The notes beneath the pieces were generated by a model. That model did no database searches. It saw nothing but the letters and a program-made list of their open reading frames with translations, and had not been told where the DNA came from. The translations under genes and the position numbers were made by a program. Below, in pieces: positions 28,072 through 37,110 of a stretch of 47,524 bases of DNA (positions are counted from its first letter, which is position 1; the number at the start of each line of letters is the position of its first letter). Source of the DNA: Rhizobiaceae bacterium (GTDB lineage: Bacteria; Pseudomonadota; Alphaproteobacteria; Rhizobiales; Rhizobiaceae); contig JALOTE010000004.1 of NCBI GenBank assembly GCA_025458045.1, positions 1 to 47,524 on the forward strand. Direction: 5' to 3'.

Positions 28072-28950
28072 TCATCCTTTCGGTTTCTCCAGCCGCGCGA
28101 TCAGGCTTGAGGTGTCCCAGCGGTTGCCGCCCATCGACTGGATCTCCTTGTAGAACTGGTCGATGAGCGCGGTGACGGGGAGCGACGCGCCATTGTTATC
28201 GGCCTCGTCCAGAACGATTCCCAAATCCTTGCGCATCCAATCGACGGCGAAGCCGAAATCGAATTTCCCGGCATTCATCGTCTTGTGCCGGTTTTCCATC
28301 TGCCACGAGCCGGCGGCCCCCTTGGAAATGACCTCAATCACCTTTTCAACATCAAGGCCGGCGCGTTTGGCGAAATGGATGCCCTCGGCCAAACCCTGCA
28401 CCAACCCGGCGATGCAGATCTGGTTGACCATTTTGGTAAGCTGGCCTGCACCCGCCGGCCCCATCAGGCCAACCATCCGGGCAAACGCCTCGATAACCGG
28501 CTTCGCCTTGGCGAACGCCTCCGTTTCGCCACCACACATGACGGTCAGCACGCCGTTTTCGGCGCCAGCCTGGCCGCCCGACACCGGTGCATCGATGAAG
28601 GCAAACCCGCGCTGTTCCGCCTCGGCCGCCAGCTCACGCGCAACATCGGCCGATGCTGTGGTGTGGTCGACAAAGACCGCGCCTTTGGCCATGGCGTGGA
28701 ATGCGCCTTCGCGCCCGATGGTGACGGAGCGCAAATCATCATCATTGCCGACGCAGGCCAACACGAAATCCGCGCCCTTTGCGGCTTCCATCGGCGTGGC
28801 TGCGAAGTGGCCGCCAAATTGAGCGGCCCAAGCCTCGGCCTTGGCGGCGGTGCGGTTGTAAACCGTCACATCATGGCCGCCGCGCGTTTTCAGATGTCCG
28901 GCCATCGGGTAGCCCATCACGCCCAGACCGAGAAACGCAACCTTCGCCAT
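28072..28950 (-). CDS. NAD(P)-dependent beta-hydroxyacid dehydrogenase (3-hydroxyisobutyrate dehydrogenase-like)
   Basis: The 292-residue enzyme has an N-terminal Rossmann dinucleotide site (FLGLGVMGYPMAGHL) and the substrate-binding segment DAPVSGGQAGAENG (about 120-133). The catalytic lysine is Lys173 in GQLTKMVNQ. An all-helical C-terminal half follows. Family members oxidise 3-hydroxyisobutyrate in valine breakdown or reduce tartronate semialdehyde or succinic semialdehyde; motifs alone do not separate these. It is the last gene on the minus strand after mobA, 18 bases downstream. Confidence 0.88.
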   Translation of the reverse strand: MAKVAFLGLGVMGYPMAGHLKTRGGHDVTVYNRTAAKAEAWAAQFGGHFAATPMEAAKGADFVLACVGNDDDLRSVTIGREGAFHAMAKGAVFVDHTTASADVARELAAEAEQRGFAFIDAPVSGGQAGAENGVLTVMCGGETEAFAKAKPVIEAFARMVGLMGPAGAGQLTKMVNQICIAGLVQGLAEGIHFAKRAGLDVEKVIEVISKGAAGSWQMENRHKTMNAGKFDFGFAVDWMRKDLGIVLDEADNNGASLPVTALIDQFYKEIQSMGGNRWDTSSLIARLEKPKG

Positions 28951-28968
28951 GGTGTTCTCCTTGCAACT

Positions 28969-29586
28969 TCAGCTGCTGGTAAGCCCGCCATCCAATTCGC
29001 GCAACAGGACTGTCGCGACGGCCAGATCGTGCGGTGTGTTGATGTTCAGAAAGCGGTGGCGGTCGTTGGCATCGAACCGCACGCCAAAGCCCGCGACCAG
29101 CGCGTGGAATTGCATCACCTTGCGCAAACCGGCGCGCAGCTTCGTCTCCAAGGCGTCGGCAAGGCCGACGGGCCAGATCGCGCAGGCACCATGCGCAATG
29201 CCTTCGGAGTCGATGGCAAAAGCGGGCGCGTGTTCTGCGTGGGGAAGAAGCCTGGCGACAAGGTCATCGGGAAAAAGCGGCACATCAACGGGAACCGTAG
29301 CGACATGGGTTGCACCCAACCCGCGCGCCCAGATCATCGCGCCGAGCACGCCGTCGAGCGGACCGAGGGAACCGCCGATGCCGTCCGGGACGATCGGTGC
29401 GCCGCTCACCATAATGTGCGCCAGGTCACGATTGGCATTGATCCCGATCTGGTCAAGCTGCTCGTCCAGGCGCCGCAGCGCAACCTCGAACAGGAACTCC
29501 GAGCCGATTGACAGCAGCGCCTTGTTTGCGCCGCCAAAACGTCGGCCTTGGCCACCTGCGAGAATGACCCCGACGATCCCGTTCAA
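28969..29586 (-). CDS. mobA: Molybdenum cofactor guanylyltransferase MobA
   Basis: MobA joins GMP to molybdopterin to form the guanine dinucleotide cofactor used by DMSO reductase-family enzymes. The 205-residue product has the nucleotide-binding start GVILAGGQGRRFGGANKALL and the metal-site region VATVPVDVPLFPDDL. Homology begins right after a TTG at 29586 that overlaps the MFS stop as TTGA; no ATG or GTG lies between, so TTG is the likely start. moaA, on the same strand about 2.4 kb upstream, belongs to the same pathway. Confidence 0.9.
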   Translation of the reverse strand: MNGIVGVILAGGQGRRFGGANKALLSIGSEFLFEVALRRLDEQLDQIGINANRDLAHIMVSGAPIVPDGIGGSLGPLDGVLGAMIWARGLGATHVATVPVDVPLFPDDLVARLLPHAEHAPAFAIDSEGIAHGACAIWPVGLADALETKLRAGLRKVMQFHALVAGFGVRFDANDRHRFLNINTPHDLAVATVLLRELDGGLTSS

Positions 29587-30791
29587 TTCGTCGATTCCGA
29601 AACACGCGGGCAGGCATAGGCGAATACAGTGGCGATCAGGCTGGCACCTGCGATCAGCAATGCCAGCGCCATCGGGGCCTCGCCGCCTGCGACAACCGCG
29701 CCGGCGGTCGCCGACAGGATCGCGCCGATGGCCGTCTGCGCCGAACCGATGACGCCGGAGGCCGCGCCCGCCGCATCGGGGCGAACCGAGATCGCCGCCG
29801 CCGTCGTGTTCGGCAAAAGCATGCCATTGCCGATGCCGAGCAGTAATGTCGGCCCGAAAAGGGCCGCGGCGGAAAGCCCCAACGTTGCAAAAAGAAGGGC
29901 AGGCAGGGCGCAGCCGGCAAGCGTGATGAGCGCGCCGCTGCGGATCATCCGGTCGATGCCGACGCGTTCGGAAAAGCGGCCTGACATGAAATTGCCGATC
30001 ATGTAGCCGATCGCGCCGATGGCGAACCACAGCCCGTATTGCGAGGGCGACAGGCCAAGCGGGCCGGAAGCGAGTGCCGGCGCTCCGCCGAGAAAGGCGA
30101 AAAACACCGCCGAACCGGATGAACCGGCGGCTGCAAACAGCCAGAAGGCGGGCGTGCGCGACAGTTTTCCGTAATGGCTCAATTGTTCGGCCATCGGCGC
30201 GCCGCGATGGGCGTTGGTTTCCGGCAGGTTGGCGGCGAGCGCAATCAGGCCCATCGCGCCAAGAAAGCCCAGAAAGACGAAGCTCGCCTGCCAGCCATAC
30301 CATTCGTCGAGCAGGCCGCCGATAGCGGGCGCGATCATCGGCGCAACGGCCATGCCCATTGTCACGTAACCAATCGCGCTCGCCGCCTTCTCGCGGCTGA
30401 CGAGATCACGCACGATGGCGCGTGACAGGATGATGCCCGCCACCGCGCAGGCCTGCACCAGCCGGCCAGCCAGAAACGCCTCGATCGACGGCGCAAACAG
30501 GCAGAGCCCGGTGCCGATGATAAACAGGCCGACGCCGCCCAGCATGACCGGGCGGCGGCCGAACCGGTCCGACAACGGGCCGATGATCAGCTGAAGCACT
30601 GCCATGGCTGCAAGAAAAAGCGACAGGCCGAGGCCCGCCGTCGCATAGGTCGTCGAGAAATGGGTGACGATCTGCGGCAGGGAGGGAACGAAGATGTTGA
30701 TCGCCAGCGGGCTCATCGCGGCCGCGATCATCAGCGTGGTCAGGCGGGGGTTGACACCCAGGACGGGGGTCACAGTCGTTGTGCTGGACAT
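29583..30791 (-). CDS. Bcr/CflA-type MFS multidrug efflux transporter
   Basis: The 402-residue protein has 12 predicted membrane helices. The drug:H+ antiporter motif QLIIGPLSDRFGRRPVMLGG lies between helices 2 and 3, and IILSRAIVRDLVSREKAASAIGYV is typical of Bcr/CflA. ATG 30791 is chosen because the first helix (LTTLMIAAAMSPLAINIFVP) follows closely; the longer frame upstream is low-complexity. It overlaps mobA by 4 bases. Substrates are unknown. Confidence 0.88.
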   Translation of the reverse strand: MSSTTTVTPVLGVNPRLTTLMIAAAMSPLAINIFVPSLPQIVTHFSTTYATAGLGLSLFLAAMAVLQLIIGPLSDRFGRRPVMLGGVGLFIIGTGLCLFAPSIEAFLAGRLVQACAVAGIILSRAIVRDLVSREKAASAIGYVTMGMAVAPMIAPAIGGLLDEWYGWQASFVFLGFLGAMGLIALAANLPETNAHRGAPMAEQLSHYGKLSRTPAFWLFAAAGSSGSAVFFAFLGGAPALASGPLGLSPSQYGLWFAIGAIGYMIGNFMSGRFSERVGIDRMIRSGALITLAGCALPALLFATLGLSAAALFGPTLLLGIGNGMLLPNTTAAAISVRPDAAGAASGVIGSAQTAIGAILSATAGAVVAGGEAPMALALLIAGASLIATVFAYACPRVSESTN

Positions 30792-30810
30792 GTTGCGCCC
30801 ATTACTCGCA

Positions 30811-31695
30811 TCAACCGGTCCTGGCCAGCGCAAGATTTGCCCGCACGCGCTCGCGGTGGAACATGTAGATGCCGGAGGCAATGACGATGGCACTCCCGGT
30901 GAGCATCCAGACATCCGGCCGTTCATTGAAAGCAAGGTAGCCGACAAGGATTGCCACGATCAGCGCGACATATCGGAAGGGTGCGACGAACGAGATGTCG
31001 CCGCCGCGCATCGCGCCGATGAGCGTGATATAGGCCGCGCTGATGAGCCCGGCGGATGCGGCAATTCCAACCGCCTGCGCCAAAGTGACCGGCTTGAAGC
31101 CGCCCTCAAGCGGGATCATCGCGGCACCGGCCAGTGTGACGCCGATGGATGCGAGCATCGCCACGCCGAATGTGGACGTTCCGGGCGGCACCTTGCGCGT
31201 CAGCAAGTCGCGCGCGGTGGAAAAACACAGTGACAGGATCACCAGCAGCGACCAGCCATTGAACGCCGCCGCCCCCGGCCGGATGATCAGCATCACGCCG
31301 CAGAAGCCGACCAGAATGGCAGACCAGCGCCGCCAGCCGACCGGCTCCTTCAGGAAAAGCGCGGCCCCCAATGTCACGACGAGAGGCAGGGCCTGATAGA
31401 TCGCCGAGACATTGGAAATCGGCAAATGCGGCAGGGCCAGCAGAAACGTGATGGTGCCGCCGATCTCCATGCCGCTGCGGCCAAGCACGACGGGGCTTTT
31501 CAGTGCCTCCGGCCTCGCAAACGCGCCTTGCCGGAACGCCAGCAGGCCAAGGATGAGCGTTGCGAGAATGCCGCGCAGCACCATGGTCTGCCCGACGCCG
31601 ATTTCGGTCGACACCCATTTGGTGATGGCGTCATTGAGCGTGAAGGCCGTCATCGCCGCAATCATCAGCAGGGCGGCGCGTGTGTTGGCGGACAT
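30811..31695 (-). CDS. EamA/DMT superfamily membrane transporter
   Basis: The 294-residue protein has ten membrane helices in two EamA halves; each half has a conserved pattern (NVSAIYQALPLVVTLGAALFLKEPVGWRRW; SFVAPFRYVALIVAILVGYLAFNE). Such proteins export amino acids or other small metabolites. ATG 31695 is chosen; an in-frame TTG directly precedes it. It is 19 bases upstream of the MFS gene on the same strand, so the two are probably co-transcribed. Confidence 0.87.
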   Translation of the reverse strand: MSANTRAALLMIAAMTAFTLNDAITKWVSTEIGVGQTMVLRGILATLILGLLAFRQGAFARPEALKSPVVLGRSGMEIGGTITFLLALPHLPISNVSAIYQALPLVVTLGAALFLKEPVGWRRWSAILVGFCGVMLIIRPGAAAFNGWSLLVILSLCFSTARDLLTRKVPPGTSTFGVAMLASIGVTLAGAAMIPLEGGFKPVTLAQAVGIAASAGLISAAYITLIGAMRGGDISFVAPFRYVALIVAILVGYLAFNERPDVWMLTGSAIVIASGIYMFHRERVRANLALARTG

Positions 31696-31767
31696 CAAAA
31701 TTTTTTCCTTGTTTGGACGCCCGCTTTGGTCCGTGTTGCAAACGACACGACTTCAAGCACCGTCACG

Positions 31768-31859
31768 CCTTCATGGCGAGGTGCCCATTCTCCTTCGCGC
31801 TTCGAGGCTCGCCACGGCTCGCACTCAGCATGAAGGGGAAAAGCCTCGAACCACGAAGG
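31768..31859. repeat. Interleaved inverted-repeat element between moaA and DMT gene
   Basis: Two inverted repeats interlock in the order A-B-A'-B'. A is 31768-31784 and A' is 31821-31836, sharing CCTTCATG and similar flanks. B is 31792-31809 and B' is 31842-31859, matching at 16 of 18 positions (CCTTCGCGCTTCGAGGCT against AGCCTCGAACCACGAAGG). The wording (CTTCGAGGCTCGCC, CAGCATGAAGG) recalls palindromic intergenic repeats common in Hyphomicrobiales genomes. No second copy was found in this window. Confidence 0.65.
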
Positions 31860-31943
31860 TGAAACCGGGACAAGCCGCCGGTTCTCCGGTGAGGGATCGC
31901 TTGGTGTCTGCAATGCGAAACCGATTGACGAAAATCGACCGTG

Positions 31944-32933
31944 TCACCCGCCCGTCATGCTCATGTGGCGCGGCACGGCGGCTGTCTCCCCGCGACGCTC
32001 GATGACGAAATCATGCCCTTTGGGTTTGCGCCCGACCGCTTCATCAATTGCCGCATGAAGCAGATCATCCGATTCCGATGAGCGCAACGGCGCGCGCAGG
32101 TCAGCCGCGTCATCCTGTCCGAGGCACATGTACAGCGTGCCGGTGCAGGTGAGGCGGACGCGGTTGCAGCTTTCACAGAAATTGTGCGTCAGCGGCGTGA
32201 TCAGGCCGAGCCGGCCGCCGGTTTCCGCCACCGACAGGTAGCGCGCCGGTCCGCCGGTCCGATGGCTTGATTCGGTGAGGGTGAACTGGCGCGCCAAATC
32301 GGCCCTGACTTTCGACAGCGGCAGATATTGGTCGGTTCGGTCAATATCGATTTCGCCCAGCGGCATGGTCTCGATCAGGGTCAGGTCCATTCCTTCGCCA
32401 TGGGCCCAGCGCATCAGGTCCGGGATCTCGTGCTCGTTGAAATCTTTCAGCGCAACGGCATTGATCTTGATTTTCAGCCCGGCTGCTTGTGCCGCCTTGA
32501 TGCCTTTCAGCACGGTCGCAAGATCGCCCCAGCGGGTGATCTCCTTGAACTTTGCCGGATCGAGCGTATCAACCGACACATTGATGCGCTTGACGCCGCA
32601 CTCCGCCAATTCGGCGGCGTGTTTTTCAAGCTGCGAGCCATTGGTGGTGAGCGTGAGTTCCTCCAACGCGCCCGATGCCAGATGGCGCGACATGGCGCGG
32701 AAAAACTGCATCACATTACGCCGGACCAGAGGTTCGCCGCCGGTGATGCGCAGTTTTCGCACACCCTTGGCAATGAAGGCCGAGCACAGGCGGTCGAGTT
32801 CCTCCAGCGTCAGCAGGTCCTTTTTTGGCAGGAAGGTCATGTCCTCCGCCATGCAATAGGTGCAGCGGAAATCGCAGCGGTCGGTGACCGAAACACGAAG
32901 ATACGAAATGGAACGGCCAAATGGGTCGATCAT
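31944..32933 (-). CDS. moaA: GTP 3',8-cyclase MoaA
   Basis: This radical SAM enzyme makes 3',8-cyclo-7,8-dihydroGTP, the first step of molybdenum cofactor synthesis, with MoaC. The 329-residue product has the radical SAM cluster Cys20-x3-Cys24-x2-Cys27 in RCDFRCTYC, the [10 protein letters not shown] segment, and a second cluster motif [14 protein letters not shown] near 260-275. It ends in the required Gly-Gly (MTGG). ATG 32933 is chosen. It lies divergent from the DUF971 gene and upstream of DMT, MFS and mobA on the same strand. moaC is not in the window. Confidence 0.96.
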   Translation of the reverse strand: MIDPFGRSISYLRVSVTDRCDFRCTYCMAEDMTFLPKKDLLTLEELDRLCSAFIAKGVRKLRITGGEPLVRRNVMQFFRAMSRHLASGALEELTLTTNGSQLEKHAAELAECGVKRINVSVDTLDPAKFKEITRWGDLATVLKGIKAAQAAGLKIKINAVALKDFNEHEIPDLMRWAHGEGMDLTLIETMPLGEIDIDRTDQYLPLSKVRADLARQFTLTESSHRTGGPARYLSVAETGGRLGLITPLTHNFCESCNRVRLTCTGTLYMCLGQDDAADLRAPLRSSESDDLLHAAIDEAVGRKPKGHDFVIERRGETAAVPRHMSMTGG

Positions 32934-33040
32934 GACACGCCGCGCCCCTTGGCGGCAAAGTGGAGTCTGTTTAGAAGGCTTTTGAACAGCTTGGCGTGTT
33001 GCACGTCACCGGTCAAGCTGGCATTCAAGTTAGGGATATC

Positions 33041-33415
33041 ATGGCTTCCGCTTCCGCCTCGCAACCCGCCCCGTGGCCGACGCAACTCAAGGTGTCGAGG
33101 GATCGGCGCACGCTCGATGTTGTGTTTGACAATGGCTCAGCGTTCTCATTGGAGGCCGAACTGCTGCGCAGCCATTCGCCGTCGGCCGAAGTTCAGGGCC
33201 ATTCACCCGAACAGAAGGTGACGGTCTGGGGCAAGCGTGATGTCGCGATGGCGAACCTGGTGCCGGTCGGCAATTATGCTGTGCGCATCGTCTTCGATGA
33301 CGGGCATGACACGGGCATTTTCTCCTGGTCCTATCTGGCGGAACTGGGCCGTGACAAGGACGCACTCTGGACCGCCTATGAAGCCGAACTGGCCGCCAAG
33401 GGCTTGCGGCGCTGA
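33041..33415 (+). CDS. DUF971 (gamma-butyrobetaine hydroxylase-like N-terminal domain) protein
   Basis: The 124-residue single-domain protein has PTQLKVSRDRRTLDVVFDNG, AELLRSHSPSAEVQGH and YAVRIVFDDGHDTGIFSWSYLAEL, the full DUF971 pattern. Stand-alone members occur near cofactor or Fe-S genes in many proteobacteria; the biochemical role is not settled. It is divergent from moaA. ATG 33041 is used since the upstream part shows no conservation. Its stop lies 3 bases from the terminator of the convergent L,D-transpeptidase gene. Confidence 0.88.
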   Translation: MASASASQPAPWPTQLKVSRDRRTLDVVFDNGSAFSLEAELLRSHSPSAEVQGHSPEQKVTVWGKRDVAMANLVPVGNYAVRIVFDDGHDTGIFSWSYLAELGRDKDALWTAYEAELAAKGLRR

Positions 33416-33418
33416 GAC

Positions 33419-33442
33419 AAAAAAGCCCCGCGATTGCGGGGC
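33419..33442 (-). terminator. Rho-independent terminator of the L,D-transpeptidase gene
   Basis: Perfect 7-bp stem GCCCCGC / GCGGGGC (33425-33431 and 33436-33442) with a GATT loop. On the minus strand it is followed by six T (33424-33419). It lies 27 bases after the gene at 33470 and may also slow transcription from DUF971 in the other direction. Confidence 0.85.
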
Positions 33443-33469
33443 CTTGCGACTGTACTTGCGTCCAACGAT

Positions 33470-34093
33470 TCACTCGCGGATGATCACTTTTGCGCCCACG
33501 GCCACCTGCTCATACAGGTGGGTCACATCATCATTGGCCATGCGGAAGCAGCCCGATGACACGGCTTGGCCAATCGTCCAAGGCTGATTGGTGCCGTGGA
33601 TGCGGTAGATCGACGAGCCGAGATAGAGCGCGCGCGCGCCGAGCGGGTTTTCCGGGCCGCCGGGCATGAAGGCGGGCAGTTTGCGGCCCTCCTCGCGCAG
33701 CACACGGGCGCGCATCACCGCAGGCGGCGTCCAGCCCGGCCACTCGGCCTTGCGGGTGACGGACTTGCGACCGGTCCAGGTGAAGCCCTCGCGACCGACG
33801 CCGATGCCGTAGGCCATGGCCTTGCCCGGTTTGACGACGTGATAGAGACGGCGGTCGGACGTGTCGATGACGATGGTGCCGGGCGCGACATCTTCCTCAA
33901 ACGAGATCATCTTGCGCTTGATTGGCGATTTGTTGGACCGCATCTGGCCGCGCGGGCGCGGGTCGATCCAGGAGCGCGACGCCAGATCCCAGACCTGGCC
34001 TTCCTCATAGGCGGCCGCCGAAATGATCGAGCCGGGCGCGCCAGAGAAACCGGCAAGAGCGAGGGCGGTGGCGAGGAAAGCACGTTTGATCAT
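33470..34093 (-). CDS. L,D-transpeptidase (YkuD domain), exported
   Basis: L,D-transpeptidases form 3-3 peptidoglycan crosslinks or attach outer-membrane proteins to the wall. The 207-residue product has a signal peptide (about 1-28) and a YkuD domain from about 73. The catalytic motif is H166-GTNQPWTIGQAVSSG-C182-FRMANDDV. ATG 34093 is chosen, with the signal peptide starting at once. It is a single gene with its own terminator. A larger YcbB-type paralogue is at 40473. Confidence 0.92.
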   Translation of the reverse strand: MIKRAFLATALALAGFSGAPGSIISAAAYEEGQVWDLASRSWIDPRPRGQMRSNKSPIKRKMISFEEDVAPGTIVIDTSDRRLYHVVKPGKAMAYGIGVGREGFTWTGRKSVTRKAEWPGWTPPAVMRARVLREEGRKLPAFMPGGPENPLGARALYLGSSIYRIHGTNQPWTIGQAVSSGCFRMANDDVTHLYEQVAVGAKVIIRE

Positions 34094-34212
34094 GGGCGGC
34101 TCCAGCGGCAAATCAGCGTGGCGAAAGAGTGGCTGACGCTTGGGGAAACGTCAATTCACAAGGCGCGGCGTTTGCCGTTTGGAAACGCAAAGATGACGGC
34201 CTGATTGTTGCG

Positions 34213-35280
34213 TCAAGCAACAGCCGCGGCAATCCAGCGGCCATGATAGTCGGCGCGGCCAAGTTCCATGCGTTCGCCCCCCGGCCAGAATTGCAACGTC
34301 ACTGATGCGCCGGGTGCCTTGCCGTCCGCCTCGAACGCCAGATGTGCCAAGGGTGCGTCGGCGGTTGCCCTGAGACCTGCGGCGGAAATGACACCGCTGA
34401 GTTCGCGCCTTGCATGATCCGTCATGTATTGCATGGCGATCGTATGGAACACGACGCGGCATCGGCCGGGCTGCGAATGTTCCAATTTGCGTGTTGCCCA
34501 TTCAACTGCGTCAGCCGCTTCAACGGCGATGCCGAGCCGTGTCGCCATGGCGCGTGCTGTCGCGAGCCGCGCCATGCGGTCCCTCTGGTCGGCCCAGACA
34601 TAGGCTTGCAACCGAAGCATGGCGTGCGGGTCGGCAAGGTCGATGGGAGCGATGTCGCATCCCGCCCTTTCGGCGACGCTGAAGGACTGCGCGGGCGGCT
34701 GCGGTCCCGACCAGTCAGGGTCAAGTGCAAGCGGCGCGGTCGCATCACCGAAATGGCGCTCACCAAGCTGGATCGACAACTGGTCGGGCATCAGGTTCAA
34801 CCCGGCGCTCGCTCCCAGTTCAAGCAAGGCGAGGGGCAGGCCGGTGCGTTTGGCGACATGCGCCAGACCGAAAGCGATGATGGCGGAACGCCGGATCTCG
34901 TTGGTTTGCGGCGGGCTTTCCAGCCAGGCAAGCACAGTCGCCTCATGCTCGGCCAGTGTTGCGGGCAGGGCGGCTTCGATGCCGGAAAGATCGGGAACCG
35001 GCGCTTGTGGCGGGTAATGGGTCGACAATGCATGGCCGGTCAGCGCAAGCCTGTGGAGGACGCCCGCCATTCTCAACGGCACGGAATCACCGTTTGAACT
35101 CACGTCGCCGGGCCATGCGGCGATTCGATCCCGAACAGCCCCCGTTGGGAGGCCCTTGCGGGCGATCAATGCACACAGCGCGGCCGTGAAGGGGGATCCA
35201 AGTGCCGCGCAAGCCTCCGCCTGCCGATCAAACGCCCCGGTCACATGGGCCGGCAGAATCGCCCATCCCGCCTCAGCCAA
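34213..35280 (-). CDS. DUF2332 family protein
   Basis: The 355-residue cytoplasmic protein has the DUF2332 pattern: an N-terminal helical part, then [20 protein letters not shown], which resembles the SAM-binding loop of methyltransferases, and [11 protein letters not shown] near residue 285. No substrate is known. The start is taken as TTG 35280, overlapping the fumarase stop by 8 bases, because homology begins within the first residues. Co-transcription with fumarase is likely. Confidence 0.8.
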   Translation of the reverse strand: MAEAGWAILPAHVTGAFDRQAEACAALGSPFTAALCALIARKGLPTGAVRDRIAAWPGDVSSNGDSVPLRMAGVLHRLALTGHALSTHYPPQAPVPDLSGIEAALPATLAEHEATVLAWLESPPQTNEIRRSAIIAFGLAHVAKRTGLPLALLELGASAGLNLMPDQLSIQLGERHFGDATAPLALDPDWSGPQPPAQSFSVAERAGCDIAPIDLADPHAMLRLQAYVWADQRDRMARLATARAMATRLGIAVEAADAVEWATRKLEHSQPGRCRVVFHTIAMQYMTDHARRELSGVISAAGLRATADAPLAHLAFEADGKAPGASVTLQFWPGGERMELGRADYHGRWIAAAVA

Positions 35281-36907
35281 GATTCAATTCCTTGAAGAAG
35301 TCATTGCCCTTGTCGTCGATCACGATGAAGGCCGGAAAATCTTCCACCTCGATGCGCCAGACAGCTTCCATGCCAAGTTCCGGAAATTCGATGACTTCAA
35401 CTTTCTTGATGCAATCTTGAGCCAGACGTGCGGCCGGGCCACCGATGGAGCCCAAATAGAAGCCACCATGTTTCTGGCAGGCTTCGCGGACGGCGCGGCC
35501 ACGGTTTCCCTTGGCGAGCATCACCATGGAGCCGCCCGCCGCCTGGAACTGATCGACATAACTGTCCATGCGGCCTGCTGTCGTCGGCCCGAAGGAACCG
35601 GACGCCATGCCCTGCGGGGTCTTGGCCGGCCCGGCATAATAGACCGGATGGTTCTTCAGATAGTCCGGCATCGCGCCGCCCTTTTCGAGGCGCTCGCGGA
35701 TTTTGGCGTGCGCCAGATCACGCGCGACAATGATGGGGCCGGTGAGTGACAGCCGTGTCTTGATCGGATGCCGGGTCAATTCGCCAAGAATGTCGCTCAT
35801 CGGGCGGTTGAGATCGATCCTGACGACCGCGCCGCCGAGTGTCGTCTCGTCGATGTCCGGCATGAAGCGGGACGGCTCATGCTCCAGCTGTTCGATGTAG
35901 ACGCCGGTTTTCGTGATCTTGCCAACGGCCTGCCGGTCAGCCGAGCAGGAGACGCCAAGGCCGATCGGCAAGGACGCGCCATGGCGTGGCAGGCGGATGA
36001 CGCGCACATCATGGCAGAAATATTTGCCGCCGAACTGCGCGCCGACGCCGAGGTTCTGCGTCAGCTTGTGGATTTCCGTCTCCATGGCGAGGTCGCGGAA
36101 CGCATGGCCGGTCTCCGAGCCGTGCGTCGGCAGGCCGTCGAGCCAGCGCGTGGAAGCAAGCTTGACGGTTTTCATCACCATTTCCGCCGACGTGCCGCCA
36201 ATCACCACGGCGAGGTGGTAGGGCGGGCAGGCGGACGTGCCGAGCGTCAGGATTTTCTCGCGCAGGAACTCGATCAGCCGGTCATGGGTCAGCAAAGACG
36301 GCGTGCCCTGATAGAGGAAGGTCTTGTTGGCCGAACCGCCACCCTTGGCGACAAAAAGGAATTTGTAGGCGTCGTCGTCGCCCTCCTGATAGATGTTGAT
36401 TTCAGCCGGCAGATTGTTTCGCGTGTTCTTTTCCTCAAACATCGACAGCGGCGCGAGCTGCGAATAGCGCAGGTTCTTCTTCTCGTAGGCGTCAAGCACG
36501 CCCTTGGCGAGCGCCGCCTCGTCGCCGCCCGGTGTCCAGACGCGGCGGCCTTTCTTGCCCATGATGATGGCGGTGCCGGTGTCCTGGCACATGGGCAGCA
36601 CACCACCGGCGGAGATGTTGGCGTTTTTCAACAGGTCATAGGCGACGAAACGATCATTTTCCGTGGCTTCTGGGTCGTCGAGGATCGCGGCCAACTGCTT
36701 GAGATGCCCTGGCCGCAGATAATGGTTGATCTCGGCAAAGGCGGTTTCCGCCAGCAAGTGCAGAGCGGCCGGTTCGACGGTCAGCACCTCTTCGCCTCGG
36801 AAACTGTCGGTGCCGACATGGTCGGAGGTCAGCTTGCGGAACGGGGTTTCATCCTTGGCGAGCGGGAATAGGCCAGGCTCGAAACCGGCTTTTGCAACAA
36901 GGGTCAT
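35273..36907 (-). CDS. fumA: Class I fumarate hydratase (4Fe-4S, oxygen-sensitive type)
   Basis: The enzyme interconverts fumarate and malate in the TCA cycle. The 544-residue length equals that of FumA/FumB. Cluster cysteines Cys107 (PMCQDTGTA), Cys227 (TSACPPYH) and Cys321 (GVSCSADR) match the three ligands of the family. The C-terminal beta domain carries [12 protein letters not shown] and the [16 protein letters not shown] segment. ATG 36907 is used. It is upstream of, and overlaps, the DUF2332 gene. No class II fumC is present in the window. Confidence 0.95.
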   Translation of the reverse strand: MTLVAKAGFEPGLFPLAKDETPFRKLTSDHVGTDSFRGEEVLTVEPAALHLLAETAFAEINHYLRPGHLKQLAAILDDPEATENDRFVAYDLLKNANISAGGVLPMCQDTGTAIIMGKKGRRVWTPGGDEAALAKGVLDAYEKKNLRYSQLAPLSMFEEKNTRNNLPAEINIYQEGDDDAYKFLFVAKGGGSANKTFLYQGTPSLLTHDRLIEFLREKILTLGTSACPPYHLAVVIGGTSAEMVMKTVKLASTRWLDGLPTHGSETGHAFRDLAMETEIHKLTQNLGVGAQFGGKYFCHDVRVIRLPRHGASLPIGLGVSCSADRQAVGKITKTGVYIEQLEHEPSRFMPDIDETTLGGAVVRIDLNRPMSDILGELTRHPIKTRLSLTGPIIVARDLAHAKIRERLEKGGAMPDYLKNHPVYYAGPAKTPQGMASGSFGPTTAGRMDSYVDQFQAAGGSMVMLAKGNRGRAVREACQKHGGFYLGSIGGPAARLAQDCIKKVEVIEFPELGMEAVWRIEVEDFPAFIVIDDKGNDFFKELNLG

Positions 36908-37040
36908 GGCGGCGCCTTCATGTCGATTGAACGGGCGTGATAGCCAAGTTTTGCACCGTTTTGACCTAGACTAAAGCGAAATCGGCCCGCCCCAAGCGCT
37001 TGCGTAAAGCTTGACCGATCCGCTTCAGCGCCCGTTAGGC

Positions 37041-37062
37041 ATGTCCCTTGGGCCGCCCTTAA
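37041..37062 (+). promoter_or_regulatory. Conserved upstream block of the first VWA gene
   Basis: A 22-base block beginning ATGTCCCTTGGGC and ending TTAA agrees at 18 positions with 38720-38741 in front of the paralogous gene. Both end 44-48 bases before their ATG, a distance that suits a promoter or operator. Confidence 0.5.
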
Positions 37063-37110
37063 GGGCTGGGAGTGTAATGGTCGCCGCCATTGTATCCAGG
37101 AGGCGGTGCC

